A stretch of 64,000 nucleotides of DNA from positions 248,001 through 312,000 of the forward strand of contig JAWZYV010015837.1 of the NCBI GenBank assembly GCA_038373885.1, given 5' to 3'. Under the pieces are notes generated by a model that saw nothing but the letters and a program-made list of their open reading frames with translations, did not search any database and was not told the DNA's origin. This document shows, one piece after another, positions 26,111 through 39,200 of the stretch (the first letter of the stretch is position 1; the number at the start of each line of letters is the position of its first letter). The position numbers and the translations under genes are program-made. This DNA comes from Cheiracanthium punctorium. Lineage: Eukaryota > Arthropoda > Arachnida > Araneae > Cheiracanthiidae.

Positions 26111-27300
26111 TTAAACATGCACTTTCTGTTCTTTATAGGCATGCCTCTGTAGCTCTTCTTGGATTATACCTAGTGTTTTATAAATAGTCTTGAAGCTCGG
26201 CCTGTTGGAGTGCTTGCGATTCCAGCAAGCTTTCATCAGTTGATAGATCGGTAGAGGTGTATTGTCAGGGCACTGCAAAACATTTCCTTCCTTAATGAAC
26301 TTGACGACTTCTTCATGAGTCAGTCCATAGTACGGCTGAAGAGCAAAAGAAAATATCTCCCACAAGACCACACCGTACGCCCAGACATCTGATTCCACCG
26401 TAAACTTGTTGTATAGAATAGATTCCAAAGGCATCCAGCGTATTGGAATGGCGTCATGATCGTTACCTTTATAGTAGTTAGCCGTATAAATTTTCTGCGA
26501 CAGACCAAAATCGGAAATTTTTACGACCATATCTTCACTCACGAGACAGTTCCTTGTTGCTAAGTCTCGATGGACAAATTTTCTCTCTGAAAGATAAGTC
26601 ATACCTGCAGCAATCTGACGTGCAATGTTAAGTAAATCCATGTGTGTTAGTCTAACATCATTATAAATGTCACTGTTTGGTGTTCTAACAATGTAATTTG
26701 TTGGTGAACATGTCCTTAAAAATTCATTCAAGTCACCCTTGCCCATGTATTCGAAGAGCAAGCACATGGGCTTACCAACAGCACAAACACCTAACAATTT
26801 GACGATGTTTGGATGATCAAATTCAGCCATAAGACAGGCTTCACGTTCAAAATCAGTTTGGAGATCTTCCGAAGCTTCTTCTTTCAGCATTTTCACAGCA
26901 ACCATCGTAAATTCTTCGCCTTTTAATAGTCCGGGGGCCTTTGCTTGAAAAACCCTGCCAAAAGCCCCTTGCCCAATGTCCCGAATATAAATTATATCAT
27001 TTCTTGGGTACTCTAAAGTTTCCAGACGTGGGTTAAGTTGAGCAGAAGTTCTATGGTAAGCCATATTGGAGGGAAGTTTTTCAAGGTCTATTTCAACATC
27101 AGTAGTTGGAGTAGCGTTGTAACCTCGCCTATATTTTTGAAGCCGACGGCAACCAAGAACTACAATTATAATCATGGCAACGCCTACGAGACTCAAAGCA
27201 CAGGTGATGAGTATAAAAGTCGGTGAAAACACTGGTTCAGGAGGAGGTTCAAATAAGTCCATAAGCTCCAAATCGGCTGCATATATGTGACTGTTATTCT
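26111..27300 (-). CDS. Nrk: Exon: transmembrane segment and complete tyrosine kinase domain
   Basis: The terminal coding exon starts after TTTCTCATTTCAG in phase 1 and ends at TAA (26113-26111). It encodes a short stalk, the helix ([21 protein letters not shown]), a juxtamembrane segment and an intact kinase with no intron. Visible motifs: glycine loop GQGAFG, VAVK lysine (codon 26893-26891), helix-C Glu in [13 protein letters not shown] (Asp at 26566-26564), DFG (Asp at 26512-26510) and activation loop IYTANYY with the YxxxYY tyrosines of MuSK/Trk/insulin-receptor type kinases. All catalytic residues are present, so it should be active. The juxtamembrane tyrosine aligned with the Dok-7 site of MuSK is in NMAY rather than NPMY. 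The C-terminus is KVHV, keeping the V-x-V end of MuSK that can act as a PDZ ligand. Confidence 0.97.
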
Positions 27301-28887
27301 CTGAAATGAGAAAACAAATCAATATTAATAAATTATTTTTTTCTCAGTATAGATATTAGTTCTGTTATAGTAATTACATTTCTTCATATGAAAATAAAAT
27401 CTGCTAAGCATAATAAATAGTGCTTTTTAAATCATTTTGTACTTGTACATGAAATTACTTGTAAAAAGTTATGACTATCTCTTACATTAAAATGACATTA
27501 ACATGTAAAAAAAATGATAGTTATGCTGCTTGATTTCATCATATAGCTTTTTTTTTCGCAGGAGGGGGGGGGGGTGTAGGCTGTTTAAATATCGAAAATA
27601 CATTTTTTTATATAAAGATGAGGACCGAAATATTGAAACTGATCCAGAGTGAATTTCAATATTTAGACCTGTTTTAACTGTATCAGAAATACAATTTTGG
27701 TCGGTTTTCTCCAGATGTAACGTGAATATGCGTTAAAAACCCTTAAATGTTTCCACCCGCTGCACCTTCCCCATGACAGATATTCCTCGTGTAGGTTTGA
27801 CTTGCACCAAGGACACACACACAGAAATACTATTCTTCAGACAATGTTACAAGAACTGAGCAATGCATATTGTGCTTTTGAATATACTCATATAACACTG
27901 TCAGGGAATCTTTAAGGAACAAATGGTTAATGTTCCAAATGCACAGTGCTTCCGAATTCCTATTTCTACATTCTTTTCTAGACTTCAAATAGTTTTGATG
28001 GTCAGAAGAATCAAATTATTGCAGTTAAAAACTAAAATCTGTCCTCTACTACAGCAGCTAAATGTACCGATAAGTGACCGATCAAGGACTAAAAAAGACC
28101 GGTCAGTTAATGAATCCGCTGAAATCCCTCTTAAGTAACTCCGTCTTCCCTCATCATTCAGAAAGCGAAACCATTACATTCATATTTTATTTTTTCCTTT
28201 TCAGAACTTACCACATCGAGGAATGTCACAATGCTGCCATCTAATTCTTGGATCTATTGTATAACACCAAGGCATGGGCTCCTCTCCACCTGCATTACGG
28301 CAATAGTTTTCGGAATTGAGAACTTCTGGGAAGACCATAGGAGGACGATTGTGATGATGTGGATCCTGTGGGGGGAAAATATATTATAAATAGAGGAATA
28401 AACAGGAGGAAAATATATAGCTACAATTTATTTTCCTGTGATGAAATACGACTAAGACTAATTCTCTTTTCATTGTTAAAAGATGTTAAGAGAAAAGAAA
28501 ATTAATTCAATTAATACTCTTTTTATACTCATAACTACAAGAATCTATAAAAATATACTATATATATATTGAGCAGAAAAAGGAAAAATGTACATTACAT
28601 AAGTGAAAAAGAAAAGCCTTAAAAATTTTCATGCCCGTACAAAAAAAAAAAGAAAAAAATCTAAAGATATTATGATTTGTTGTCACAGTTCTATTGATAG
28701 TAAATTGTACAGTTACTGAAATGCAGCCAATTAAAATGACAATCCTAATGAAAAGCCAACCTGTATAGAGGTCACTTAAAATAATCATTTTAATTCAGAA
28801 ATGATATATAGAAAAATGTTCCGTAAAACAGCCACATGTGTATAATGCGAAGTGATAGTTTATCTGCGCAAACTATCTATCTGCGCG

Positions 28888-28938
<51 letters not shown>

Positions 28939-30253
28939 GTATCTATCTGCGCGATAGATATATACAGAGTGCCTACTAAAGTCCGTTGTCACCCCAAAAA
29001 TTTCTGAAGTGATAGAGCTATAATCATAAAAATGGGGTTTATGTATAGTAAAGTTGCCATGCACTAAGCAAACAAACAAACAAACAAAAAAAAAAACCAA
29101 AACACTTACAGCGCCACATGGTGTCTAAATTTGGATTTAGCGTTCTTATCTCAAAAACGGCACAAAATACAGGAAGAAAGTCAATTACAAAGTTTTTAAG
29201 CATATCTGATTTTTTAAGGAAAGACATTTTGAGCACATCAATGTCAAGGGAAAATCTTTTGGGGTGGTTTCGGCCTGACCCTTGATGTGCCTACTCTACA
29301 CGCTTTCCAAAATCTATTTTCTCCCCATAAATATTAGCAATTTATTGTGTTTATATTGCCTGTCATCTTTTTTGTTGTCCAACCCTGTCATTGGGTCCGT
29401 TTTTTTTTTTGTTGTCCAACCCTGTGACACCGCGTCGGTCTTAATTTCTTTTTTAATCAAGCATGTCACTTACTTATCTCTACAGCCGTCGCCACACTAC
29501 ATAGTGTTAAAAAATTGAAGCCGTGAAATTCAAGGCGTGAAATCGTACTACTGAAACTTTTGCCAGTGTATCACGAAATATATTATACAACTTACAGCGG
29601 AAATTGCAGAAAATTCGACAAATCAAATGGCCAAAAAAAAAAAGTAATAAAAAAAAATCATTTTATGTCGTGTATCCGTGGCATTATTGTGCGAATTAAT
29701 GAGCATCATGAGCAAATAAATTGTTTTCTTAGTAAATCGATGATGCTGAACAACTTTATATCTGACTTTTTTCTCCGTATCTCGGAGATCGTTTTTGAGA
29801 TAAGAACCCTAACACCGAATTTATCCGCCAGGTGGTACTGTAAGCGGTTTCCTTGCACAGCGCATGGCAATTTTACTATATCTAGACCCTACTTTTATGA
29901 CTATAGCTCTTGCTGTTCAGAAATTATATGTCTGACAACGAACTTTAGCAGGCACACTGTATAAATTTTCAAATTATTTCTCACTATCTGAAATAATTAG
30001 TTTCAGCTACTGGGATTTCAAAGGCCACGTTTTCGAAAATCTAAGTAAATTCAAAAAAAGAACAATTTGAATCAAATAACAGTACTTGACTGAAAATATT
30101 TTACTCTTATTATTAATGTACATAGCTTTTTGAATAAAGAGTTAAAGTATTAGTCAACTTTCCAGCCAAACATTATGGGGCTTATTTATATTTTTACCCT
30201 TTATAGCATTTAAAAAACTTTTATCCCCAGAATTTTATCCTTCAAAAAAGCAG

Positions 30254-30293
<40 letters not shown>

Positions 30294-33200
30294 TTCGATC
30301 AGAAACCCTGACTTTTATGCCCTTTTTTGAAGTGATTATCAACTAAAATGTGGTTTGTATTCCGATTTGACTGTAATTATCATGGTGCACCAGAGCATTA
30401 TAAGTACTTTTGAAAGACCACGCGTACACAAGTACTCGTATATTTATATATTTGCCAGGGGAGGACAGCTCGCGTCACTGAATATGTCGCTTAGAGCTAC
30501 ATATACGTCCTTCCCGGAATTTCCCGCCACAGTTTGGAACCTCATCAGAAGGTGGGGGACTTCTGAATATTGGCACCCCTCGGAAACTGCTAGCGACCGC
30601 CGAGAGGACTTTCAGAAATACGGATTTAACGTGCACGTACACCGCATGTACAAGGTGGTCTTTAGTGGTTCGCCGGTATCGAACCCGCAACCTTCCGGCC
30701 TTAACCACTGGGCTACCACGGCCCAAGTACTCGTATATTAGAACTTTCGGAGCAGAACGAGTTCCAATTCAGTTAAATCAAACAGCGCCGAATTAATTCA
30801 CGAAGTGTACATTGAATCTCTCGGCCCGTATTGTATTCCCCTGCTAGAAGGACGTGAAGTACAGGGAATTGTTCTTTTAGAATTATCACTGGTTTGGTTA
30901 CAACTTTAGAGACTGTTTAGTAGTCCTTTACTTTATGGAATTATAATTTTCAGTTTATCATCAAGAACTAAAGGAAAAGGATTATGCACTTACATATTTA
31001 TCATTTTTATTAATTTATTATTCGTTGAAAATTAAATTAAAAATCCAGCGTAATGCTCTTGCATTCCCGCACTGTTACTGCTGTGTAGGTAAAAGTGGTT
31101 TTACAGGCAAAACAGCAATTGTAATAAATACGCAGGTGTTGCTGGTGGTTAATTTTATATATACTATATACATCTTATATTGATAAAATAGGTGAGAGTT
31201 GCTGCTCTAATTTTGAAAAAAAATATTTCGTTGGATATACAATGTAGGAATATGTTGGAAAGTTTTTAAACGTCATAAATATGTGGAAGTATATAAAGCT
31301 TAACTTAAACATACTGCATTTCCGCATTGTTACTACTATAAAGGTAAAAGTAGTTTTACAGGCAAAGTAGTGACGGTCTTGGTATTATAACCGTATATTA
31401 ATTTATCATGTTTGTACTTCTTTTTAAAGCATGATTAGTATTATTTTTTTTCGCATGAAGAATAAATGATATTAATGTCATGTTAGATTAAAAAATATCT
31501 AAATAAGGAGACAAAATTTAGTTTTTTACAAACAAGAAAATTTTTCGCAAGTATGTTTTCTAAGTAAATTACTAATGTTCTAAGTAAATTACTAATTATA
31601 TTATCTAAGATTGTGTGGTATATTTCTAAAAATAATTGTACCTTGAAGAAAAAAAAGAAGATAAGTATCTGAAAATAGTTACATTTGGTAGGAAAAATTG
31701 TCAAGCTTTTACCTGTGAGTCCCATCTTTGACACGGAATTCCAGATTTCGTGACATTCACTAATCCTTGATAAAATCTTCCTCTGTCTCGGATACAATGT
31801 TCTAAAAAAATTAATTTTATTATGACCAGAAAAATTCCTTAATTATGAAAAATACTATGTAGAAGACAAGCTTTTAGATACACTTGCAGTTAGAGAAAAG
31901 ATATCACATTGAGATAGATTTTATGAAATAGATTTTTATGGATATCTGATTTTTTAGATGTGAGACATCCATGTATTCTTCAGCCATCAAATTGTTTTTA
32001 ACCCAGACTTGAAATAGTTTCGCAGTTCCAGGTTTTTTTCCTTCCCCTCTATTGATCGATATTAACCAATATAATATGAAATCTTGAAAAGACGCTGCAA
32101 GGCATTTGTGTCTACTTTGAGAAAGAGAACTGTAATGTCTAGCAGAATACGAAAATTCCTTATGTTTATTTTGTAGTGTAGATACATGAATGCCCTGATA
32201 AAAAATTAGATAGTCTTTTTCATCTACAGACAAACATTTGCATAATTTTTTCCAACACACATTGTGACACGTACTGGCCTGTTTACATCCACGGTACGTA
32301 TATTAAACAACAGTTTAAACAATACACCTGCATACATGTAAGGCCTCATATAGCCGTACACACCATGTCAAAAAAACAGTTATTTTTATTGCTAGCCAAG
32401 TTTTCATACGCTGCGAATATTCAGTTTCATTTATAAGGCTTGTCTCCAAAACATAATTTATGATTAATGGATATTTGTACAGCTGAATATCCGGTACTTA
32501 AACACACATATAGAGTGTGCTTCCATTTAGGACTAAGTTGTACTGATTTCAAAATGATAATTAGAATTAATGCCATCCATTCCTGAAACTTTGTCAAGTT
32601 GTTAAAATATGTTAAATATGAAAGATTTCTAATTTGTAAATTTTAAAATTAACAAATATAGTTTCAAATTTTCTTTTCACTCATTACAAAAATACACAGT
32701 TTTTGGGGGATTATTTATATTAAATTATGTAAAATATTCCTTATGGAAAGTTTTTGAAACATACACTGAACCATTTTCCAATTCTTATATTTCTTTTCGA
32801 TAAAAAAAGGAGCATTATTTTCTAAGTCGTTTAATTCCTCATTAACAATTTACAAAACTAATTCTTTTTTTAATGTAGTTATTCAGAAATGTTTCTTAAC
32901 TGTGCTGTTTCAAAATGGTGTTACAAACCTGTTGGTATCTTCCTATTTCCTTACCGTTAGAAAAATAACAATATCTTCCAGTTTGTCAAATGTAATACGC
33001 TGTAAATGTAGGCTTGTACTGAGCTTGTACTTTGGCTTTCAGACGTGCTTGAACTTAGCATTTTCGATATGCCGCACTGTTCGTTGAAACTAACTATAAT
33101 TATATCATTTTAGTTTAAATAAGGAAAGTTTCCTTAGTATTCCTTACTGAAATTAATAAAATATTATAGTTATAGAATTCTGCTGTTTCGTTAACATATT

Positions 33201-36196
33201 GCTCAAGTCCAAGGCTGGATTACTTAGACAATTATGGGGACATTTCAGGGACCCCAATGAATAACAAAATGACAAAAATTTTAAAAGACTATTTAAATTG
33301 ATTTTAGTGTTAAAAAACCTGTATATACTGTTATAACATCGTAAGAGAACCATGTATGAGGGTTACTACATTGGGAGCAGTCACTGATTCTAAATCCTGC
33401 CATACTTAAATTTATTTATATTTGGGATATGAGGAAATATATTAAGCTTAACGGAAACATACTGCATTTCCGTATTGCTACTATCATGAAGGTAAAAGTA
33501 GTTTTACTGGCAAAGTAGTGAATTCCACATTCCACAGTGGATAACAATCATTGAACCATCTAAAGCGTGTGGTGAGCAAATTCTTGTGGGCAGAGCGTAA
33601 TGAAAGTTTACAAGGACATCTAGGCTATTAAATTTCTGACTGATTTACAAAAGGTGTCCAAGCTAGAAAGCCTAATGTGAAACTTTTTACCAAAGCCTTG
33701 TAACAAGATTCTGTCAACACGACACGAAAATAGACACAATTAAGTAATTGTCAGCCTGTGTGACATGTGTTATAAAGTGAAAAATTTTCCTGCTTCGGTG
33801 AAACACCCTTACATAATTCATGTAATTTTGTGATGAATCTTCATATCAATAGTATTTCGGAGTATAATGCTATTAATTATATTATAGCTGTAATAGTCTC
33901 TACCACCCCCGTCACTGACCGTATTTCTCTTTGAGACAGTATGTGAAGCCTGTGAAATGGTCGAGGTCCATAGAAGTGAGCCTAAAAAATAACTTAGCCC
34001 TGCGTACATATAGTGAATACCTTTTTTTTGAATTTGCAAAATGTAATAATCCGACAAATGCATGTAATGGACATCACAAAAGTAAACATACTTCAACTAA
34101 TACGCCACGTATCAATTCTAATTTCAATGAAGAAATGTCTAATAATGGCAGGTTTTTTATGTGTATGTGTACAAAGCCACTAATTATTGGAATTAATTTT
34201 TATTTTTCAGGCTTGCACTAGTAGATAAACACTAAAATAACTTTAAACGTTTGATTTCAATTCTGTTTCTCTTCTAATGTATAAGTAACCTAATATCTTA
34301 AAATTAAGTTCATACAGTGATACGACAAAAACACATAACAAGAAATACTTCAAGAAACAATACACATGCAAGTAAATTATATAACTAGAGCAATCTTTTA
34401 TTCTTGATTATAGAGAATAAGTACATTACAAGTTGTAGTCTACAAAGCAAGACCATAAACAAGTGAGAAAAAGCGAAATAAAACTTCACCTCGCGGCAGC
34501 GTGAAACTTAACCAAAACGCTGCTGAGGGTGGAAGGAACTAAAGTCTCAACTTGTAATGTAACCAAAAAAATTTATGCTTGTGTCACAAAATGAACAGTT
34601 ATAAATTTCTGTACCATGTCGCTCCACTACCTGTAAAAATATTCATAACTGTGTTGAAGAATGTGTGACTAGAAAAAAAATGATATGTATGAATTTATAA
34701 ATATTCTAGCATATATATAATTTCCTAAACTGTTCTTTTTAATTTATGGTTTTTCGTTCAGCACGGAATTATAAATAACGTTTATGTCACGTGAGTAACT
34801 CTAATTGTTTTCTCGCCTTAATAAATGATACATCTTAACTCATATCTGACTGACAAATCATTCAACAGACAAATTCAGTAATATTAAAAACACATTTATT
34901 TTATATTCTCAAAGAAAATGGAATGAAAAGTTTCGGAAAAGAAGCATTATAACAAACTTACATACCTGTGCTGCCATGTACTCAATTTACATATTTTTCT
35001 AACTTTTTTCATGAACTACAATTTTATCTGTTTTATTATTTTGAACAAGGAAAAATAAATATATTTTTTCAAAACTCGTTTGTCACGTTATACTACTTTT
35101 CTCGGTTAAATATTATTATCTAACGAATTCTTCGGCAACATGTATAAATAACAGTTAAAACGAAAACATTGTGAGCTCTATTAAATTAGTTTCCATACCG
35201 ACTTTTAAAAAAGTGAATTATTTATGAATAATATTTGCTCAAAATTACAAACACTGTTGATATAAAACTAGCAGGAGACTCAGTATTTACTGCTGAAATG
35301 TTTTTCCTCATTCTAACTTCCTCGTATCTTGGGAATTAAGAAGGTTTTAATCAGCCCCGAGGCCTAGAAAAACAAATATCTCCTCACAAATTAAATACAA
35401 AAAGCATCTCAACGAAGCTGTCTTTGAATTAAATTTCCATAATGTGTGTCTTCCTTATTCATTTTGCACATTTACTTATGTTTTATTTACTTCAAAGAGA
35501 GAAAAAAATCTTTCTCTTGATTAAATTTGAGATATATTTCTGCTGCACCAAAGGAATTTCTCACAAACAGAAATTTTCGCTGTCAAATTTGAGATGGAAA
35601 TTTTTATAAATTCAATTTAAAAAATAAATGAAAACTTTTTACACAAATACGTTTATTCATTTTGTTTTTTCTTTCCTTCAAAAAATTATTTTACACCATT
35701 TTTACCAAAAACCATGTAAAATGCCCGTTATCTAGTTATTTATTTGGAATTGAGGCATTTGCAACACCTAAACATAATGTACTTGAGGTTGTGAAACTTT
35801 AAACTTTTGGTTATTATAAAAAAGAATTTAACATCAGAATCAATTTAATAGCAAAAAAATTGAAAAAAAAATTAAAAATCTATGCTTCAAACAATCACAT
35901 GCACATGTAGATTTACACCTTACCTGTAGGAATAACAAATTTCAAAGAACCAACATATTTTTTAATTAAATGCACAATAATTATATTTCCTAAAACTATA
36001 TTTTTTTACATAACACTTTTGTACAACATATTTTATTCCCTAAACCCGTAGTATGAGAGATATTTCTAATACTGTTTGCATACAAACAGCATATGTAATT
36101 AATTTTGTGTTATTTCCGAGAAATTAACAAGAATTTTTTTAATATTATACATTTCCTGACTTTTGTTTTAACTCTGTGAAATAACAGAGTTAAAAC

Positions 36197-36255
<59 letters not shown>

Positions 36256-39200
36256 ACACATATATATATATATATTAATTGCACCTTTATTACATTTTTA
36301 TATCAAAGTAATTAATATTTAAATAAAAAAGTTTAAAATTCTTAATTGTGTAGTAAAAATTACTGAAAATATTTAAAAATATGTATGTACACTGTACACC
36401 CTCTCAAAAGAGTAATCGAGCATAAGTTAAATTTCCTATGTCAGCTTCAAATTAAAATAGTATTCTCCATAAAAGTAATTCATATGCTCAAAATAATGCT
36501 CCCGGTATAATTTTCTCAATTTTTTTTTGCCTTTTCAAAAACTAATTAGTCATTCATAAAACAAAAAAAAAGTAAATTTGGCTATTACTCAAGTAAATAC
36601 TTCAATTAATTTTTTGTGTGGGTGTATTTACTTGAATCTTCATAAAGAAAAAGCTATTTATAAAGAGACATTTTTATTTTGACAGGACGCTAGCATAAAT
36701 TTTCTTACAACGGCTTAATTGTATAAATTTACTGTAAATACACTTTTTTCCTGTTCCGTATTTTGAGAGAAAATTTCACAACCTCCCCCACCCCCTAAAA
36801 AAAAGAAATTTCTTTGATTGTGCAATGTTGTGCTAGGAAATGAAATCTCTTTTCGGTCATTGTAGAGGATTCCAATTAATTTTAATTTACTTTAAAACAA
36901 TATAAAAAATCACCTGTAACTTCGTCTTCTTGTATATCTGTCAAATGCGCATGTGAGCACATTGGGAATGTGGAATTTCCCCTTTCCGGTAATGCGCTGC
37001 AGTCTGGAAGTCTAAAATGCCCTCTTGACTTGAAATAAATTCCCCTCTGTTTGTTGTCTTCAATCATAGCCCATTCATTATAGCAAAACAGGTCCTGGAC
37101 GGCGATGCAATCCTCCCTAAGGAAATTCAGTAATATTGAGCATGATTGATTTTGAATTATAACTATAGATTTTCACAGAAAAATTGGATTGAGATTTTAA
37201 AACATAATATATTCATGACCAAGAAACACTGCTCTTAATGAATTTCAAACTGAATTATATCAGTGGCGGATCCAAGGGGCAATCCAAGCGAAAGTTTGAA
37301 TATTTTTTTGAAAAAATTGTTACAATTTGTGTCCGTGTGGAAGTTTTTACTTTTCCATGAAACAACCATTTTTTCTAGTTTGTTTTTTACTCAAAACTGC
37401 AGATCTCTAACCGGCTTGTTTGCAACCGCTTCGGATTTTTCGATAATTTCATCGATTTTCCCTTAAGTCGCTTGTGTTGAACGTTTAGCTTGCTCGCTAT
37501 TACAAAAAACAACAAATTCCTCATCTGGGACGGAATTAGCGCTTGAGAGGGACAAAAGTTCACTTGTAGGACAACTTCAATAACAAGTCTAAGGTATTCC
37601 CCATTATAAGGGTGTGGGGAGAATACAAAAGATATAACAGATTCAATTCCAGTTATTCCTGGGACTTATATTCGACCATAAACCTGGCCTTGAGTTTTTC
37701 CGCTCGAAATTACAGCATGGAGTGAGTAGAATTTCCCGAAAACTGAGATGGGCAATCCCACTTGATGGCCGTTTAGAGGGGGTCGATTGGCCGCTGATAG
37801 AGGCTATTTTAACATTAAGTCTATGAGCCAAAAAATCCGTGCCATGAAAAATTGGCCGTTTAGAGGGGTGGCACGACACTCATCATTTTGGCAAAAGAAT
37901 GTTTTGGAATTTTCAGAATTGTGATGCCTTTCAACCTAAAAACGCATTGTAGTAGTTGACCCTCGATTCGACCCTCGACTCCCGCTAAGTGTCAGCCCTC
38001 TGATGTAGAAGCACAGCGAGAAAGGCTGTTCAATCTAGATGAAGTGTAGATTTTAACTTTTTATCTACTGACGGTACTTAGAAGTACTTTAAAAATAAAA
38101 TTGATTAAAATATGTCATTAATTAATTGCAGTCATTTTTTGAAAAATTAGTATTGAACGCTTCACTTAATCAGCTTATATTACGACTGCAAGTTTAATAA
38201 AAGGAAAAATGTTTTAAATTATTTTACTATTTATTCTGTTAAAATTAAGAATGCCATTCATAAACATAATAACACCTGATCTATGTTCCTAAGACTAATA
38301 GTTCTGTAATTATGGAGGTAAGACCAGATCTTTTCTTTTAGACATTTATATACTTTTTTTGGCTTGGCACCCGTGCATAATTTTAAAGTCGTTTCACGTC
38401 AAAAATCAAAAGCTGGATGCACAAATAATATTCATATCCCTGCAGAATGAAAGAATGATAGATTTCCATATCTCTACAAAAACACTCACCTGCATAATGG
38501 TTTACTGTAGGCAAAACCATCTATCCACTCGCAACTAGGAAAAGCATAGTGGCAAAGCAGAGTTTCAGCAGCTGTTCTGCAAGGTTCTAGAAGGGAGGAT
38601 ATCACCTCCTCCCACAGGCCCTGTGTGATTTGTTCATTTACCGGGACAGCTGAGCCATCGGTACTAAAGTTATAGTATACAAGTCCTGTAGTACCCAAGT
38701 ACTTACGACAGGCTGTCCCAGTGTAAACTGAGCAATAACCCTGTGGGGTCTCTTGAGAAGGACGGCGAATGTTTGATAGAGGTGGCTCGGAATGCTCTTC
38801 TGCAGCATTGTCTTTGCTATCTGTAATTCGAAAACATTATCGTATTAGAATTCATAATTGATATCTCAATGAAAAAAAGTTGAATTTCAAGAACATTTCT
38901 GTTACTTAGTGTCAAAACGATTAAAAACACGGTAATTTTGTGGCATGTAGAGAGAATGATGTGTAAAGCCTTTTGGATGTTTGGAAACGTTCCTTGCTTT
39001 AACAACATTCAACAAAAAATAAGAGTTTGGATGTAAAATTAATTAAAATAATACATAAAGTAACACGCATAAAAAACAGATACTCCCTTACCTCTGGAAG
39101 GAAAGTCAGCCAGCCTTTCTGCTTGTGTGATTGGTGGAGCTTTTTTGGCTATTTGTAAACCCACGAAACGATCTATTTGGGTATATTTTTTATGTGTGAT

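Larger units (their letters stand above)
28366..31712 (-). other. Intron (3.3 kb) holding a SINE, fold-back element and microsatellites
   Basis: Splits the kringle between its two coding exons. It contains the 1-kb inverted-repeat element (28963-29961), a TATC array, a CA/TA microsatellite, a SINE (30445-30723) and two copies of a ~75-95 bp repeat (31055, 31281). No other coding sequence seen. Confidence 0.85.
31802..36913 (-). other. Intron (5.1 kb) between CRD and kringle exons
   Basis: The longest intron seen. It contains a repeat copy at 33428-33520, a 140-bp MITE at 34422-34561, and a perfect hairpin next to a long CA array at 36163-36275. The open frames at 31904-32260 and 33818-34221 have no recognisable motif and are not called. 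Confidence 0.85.

Noticed and set aside
29560..29964. 134-codon plus-strand open frame as a gene
   Set aside because: It lies in the right arm of the fold-back element; no domain recognised.
30355..30741. Open frames on both strands (128 and 83 codons)
   Set aside because: They cross the SINE body and owe their length to its higher GC content.
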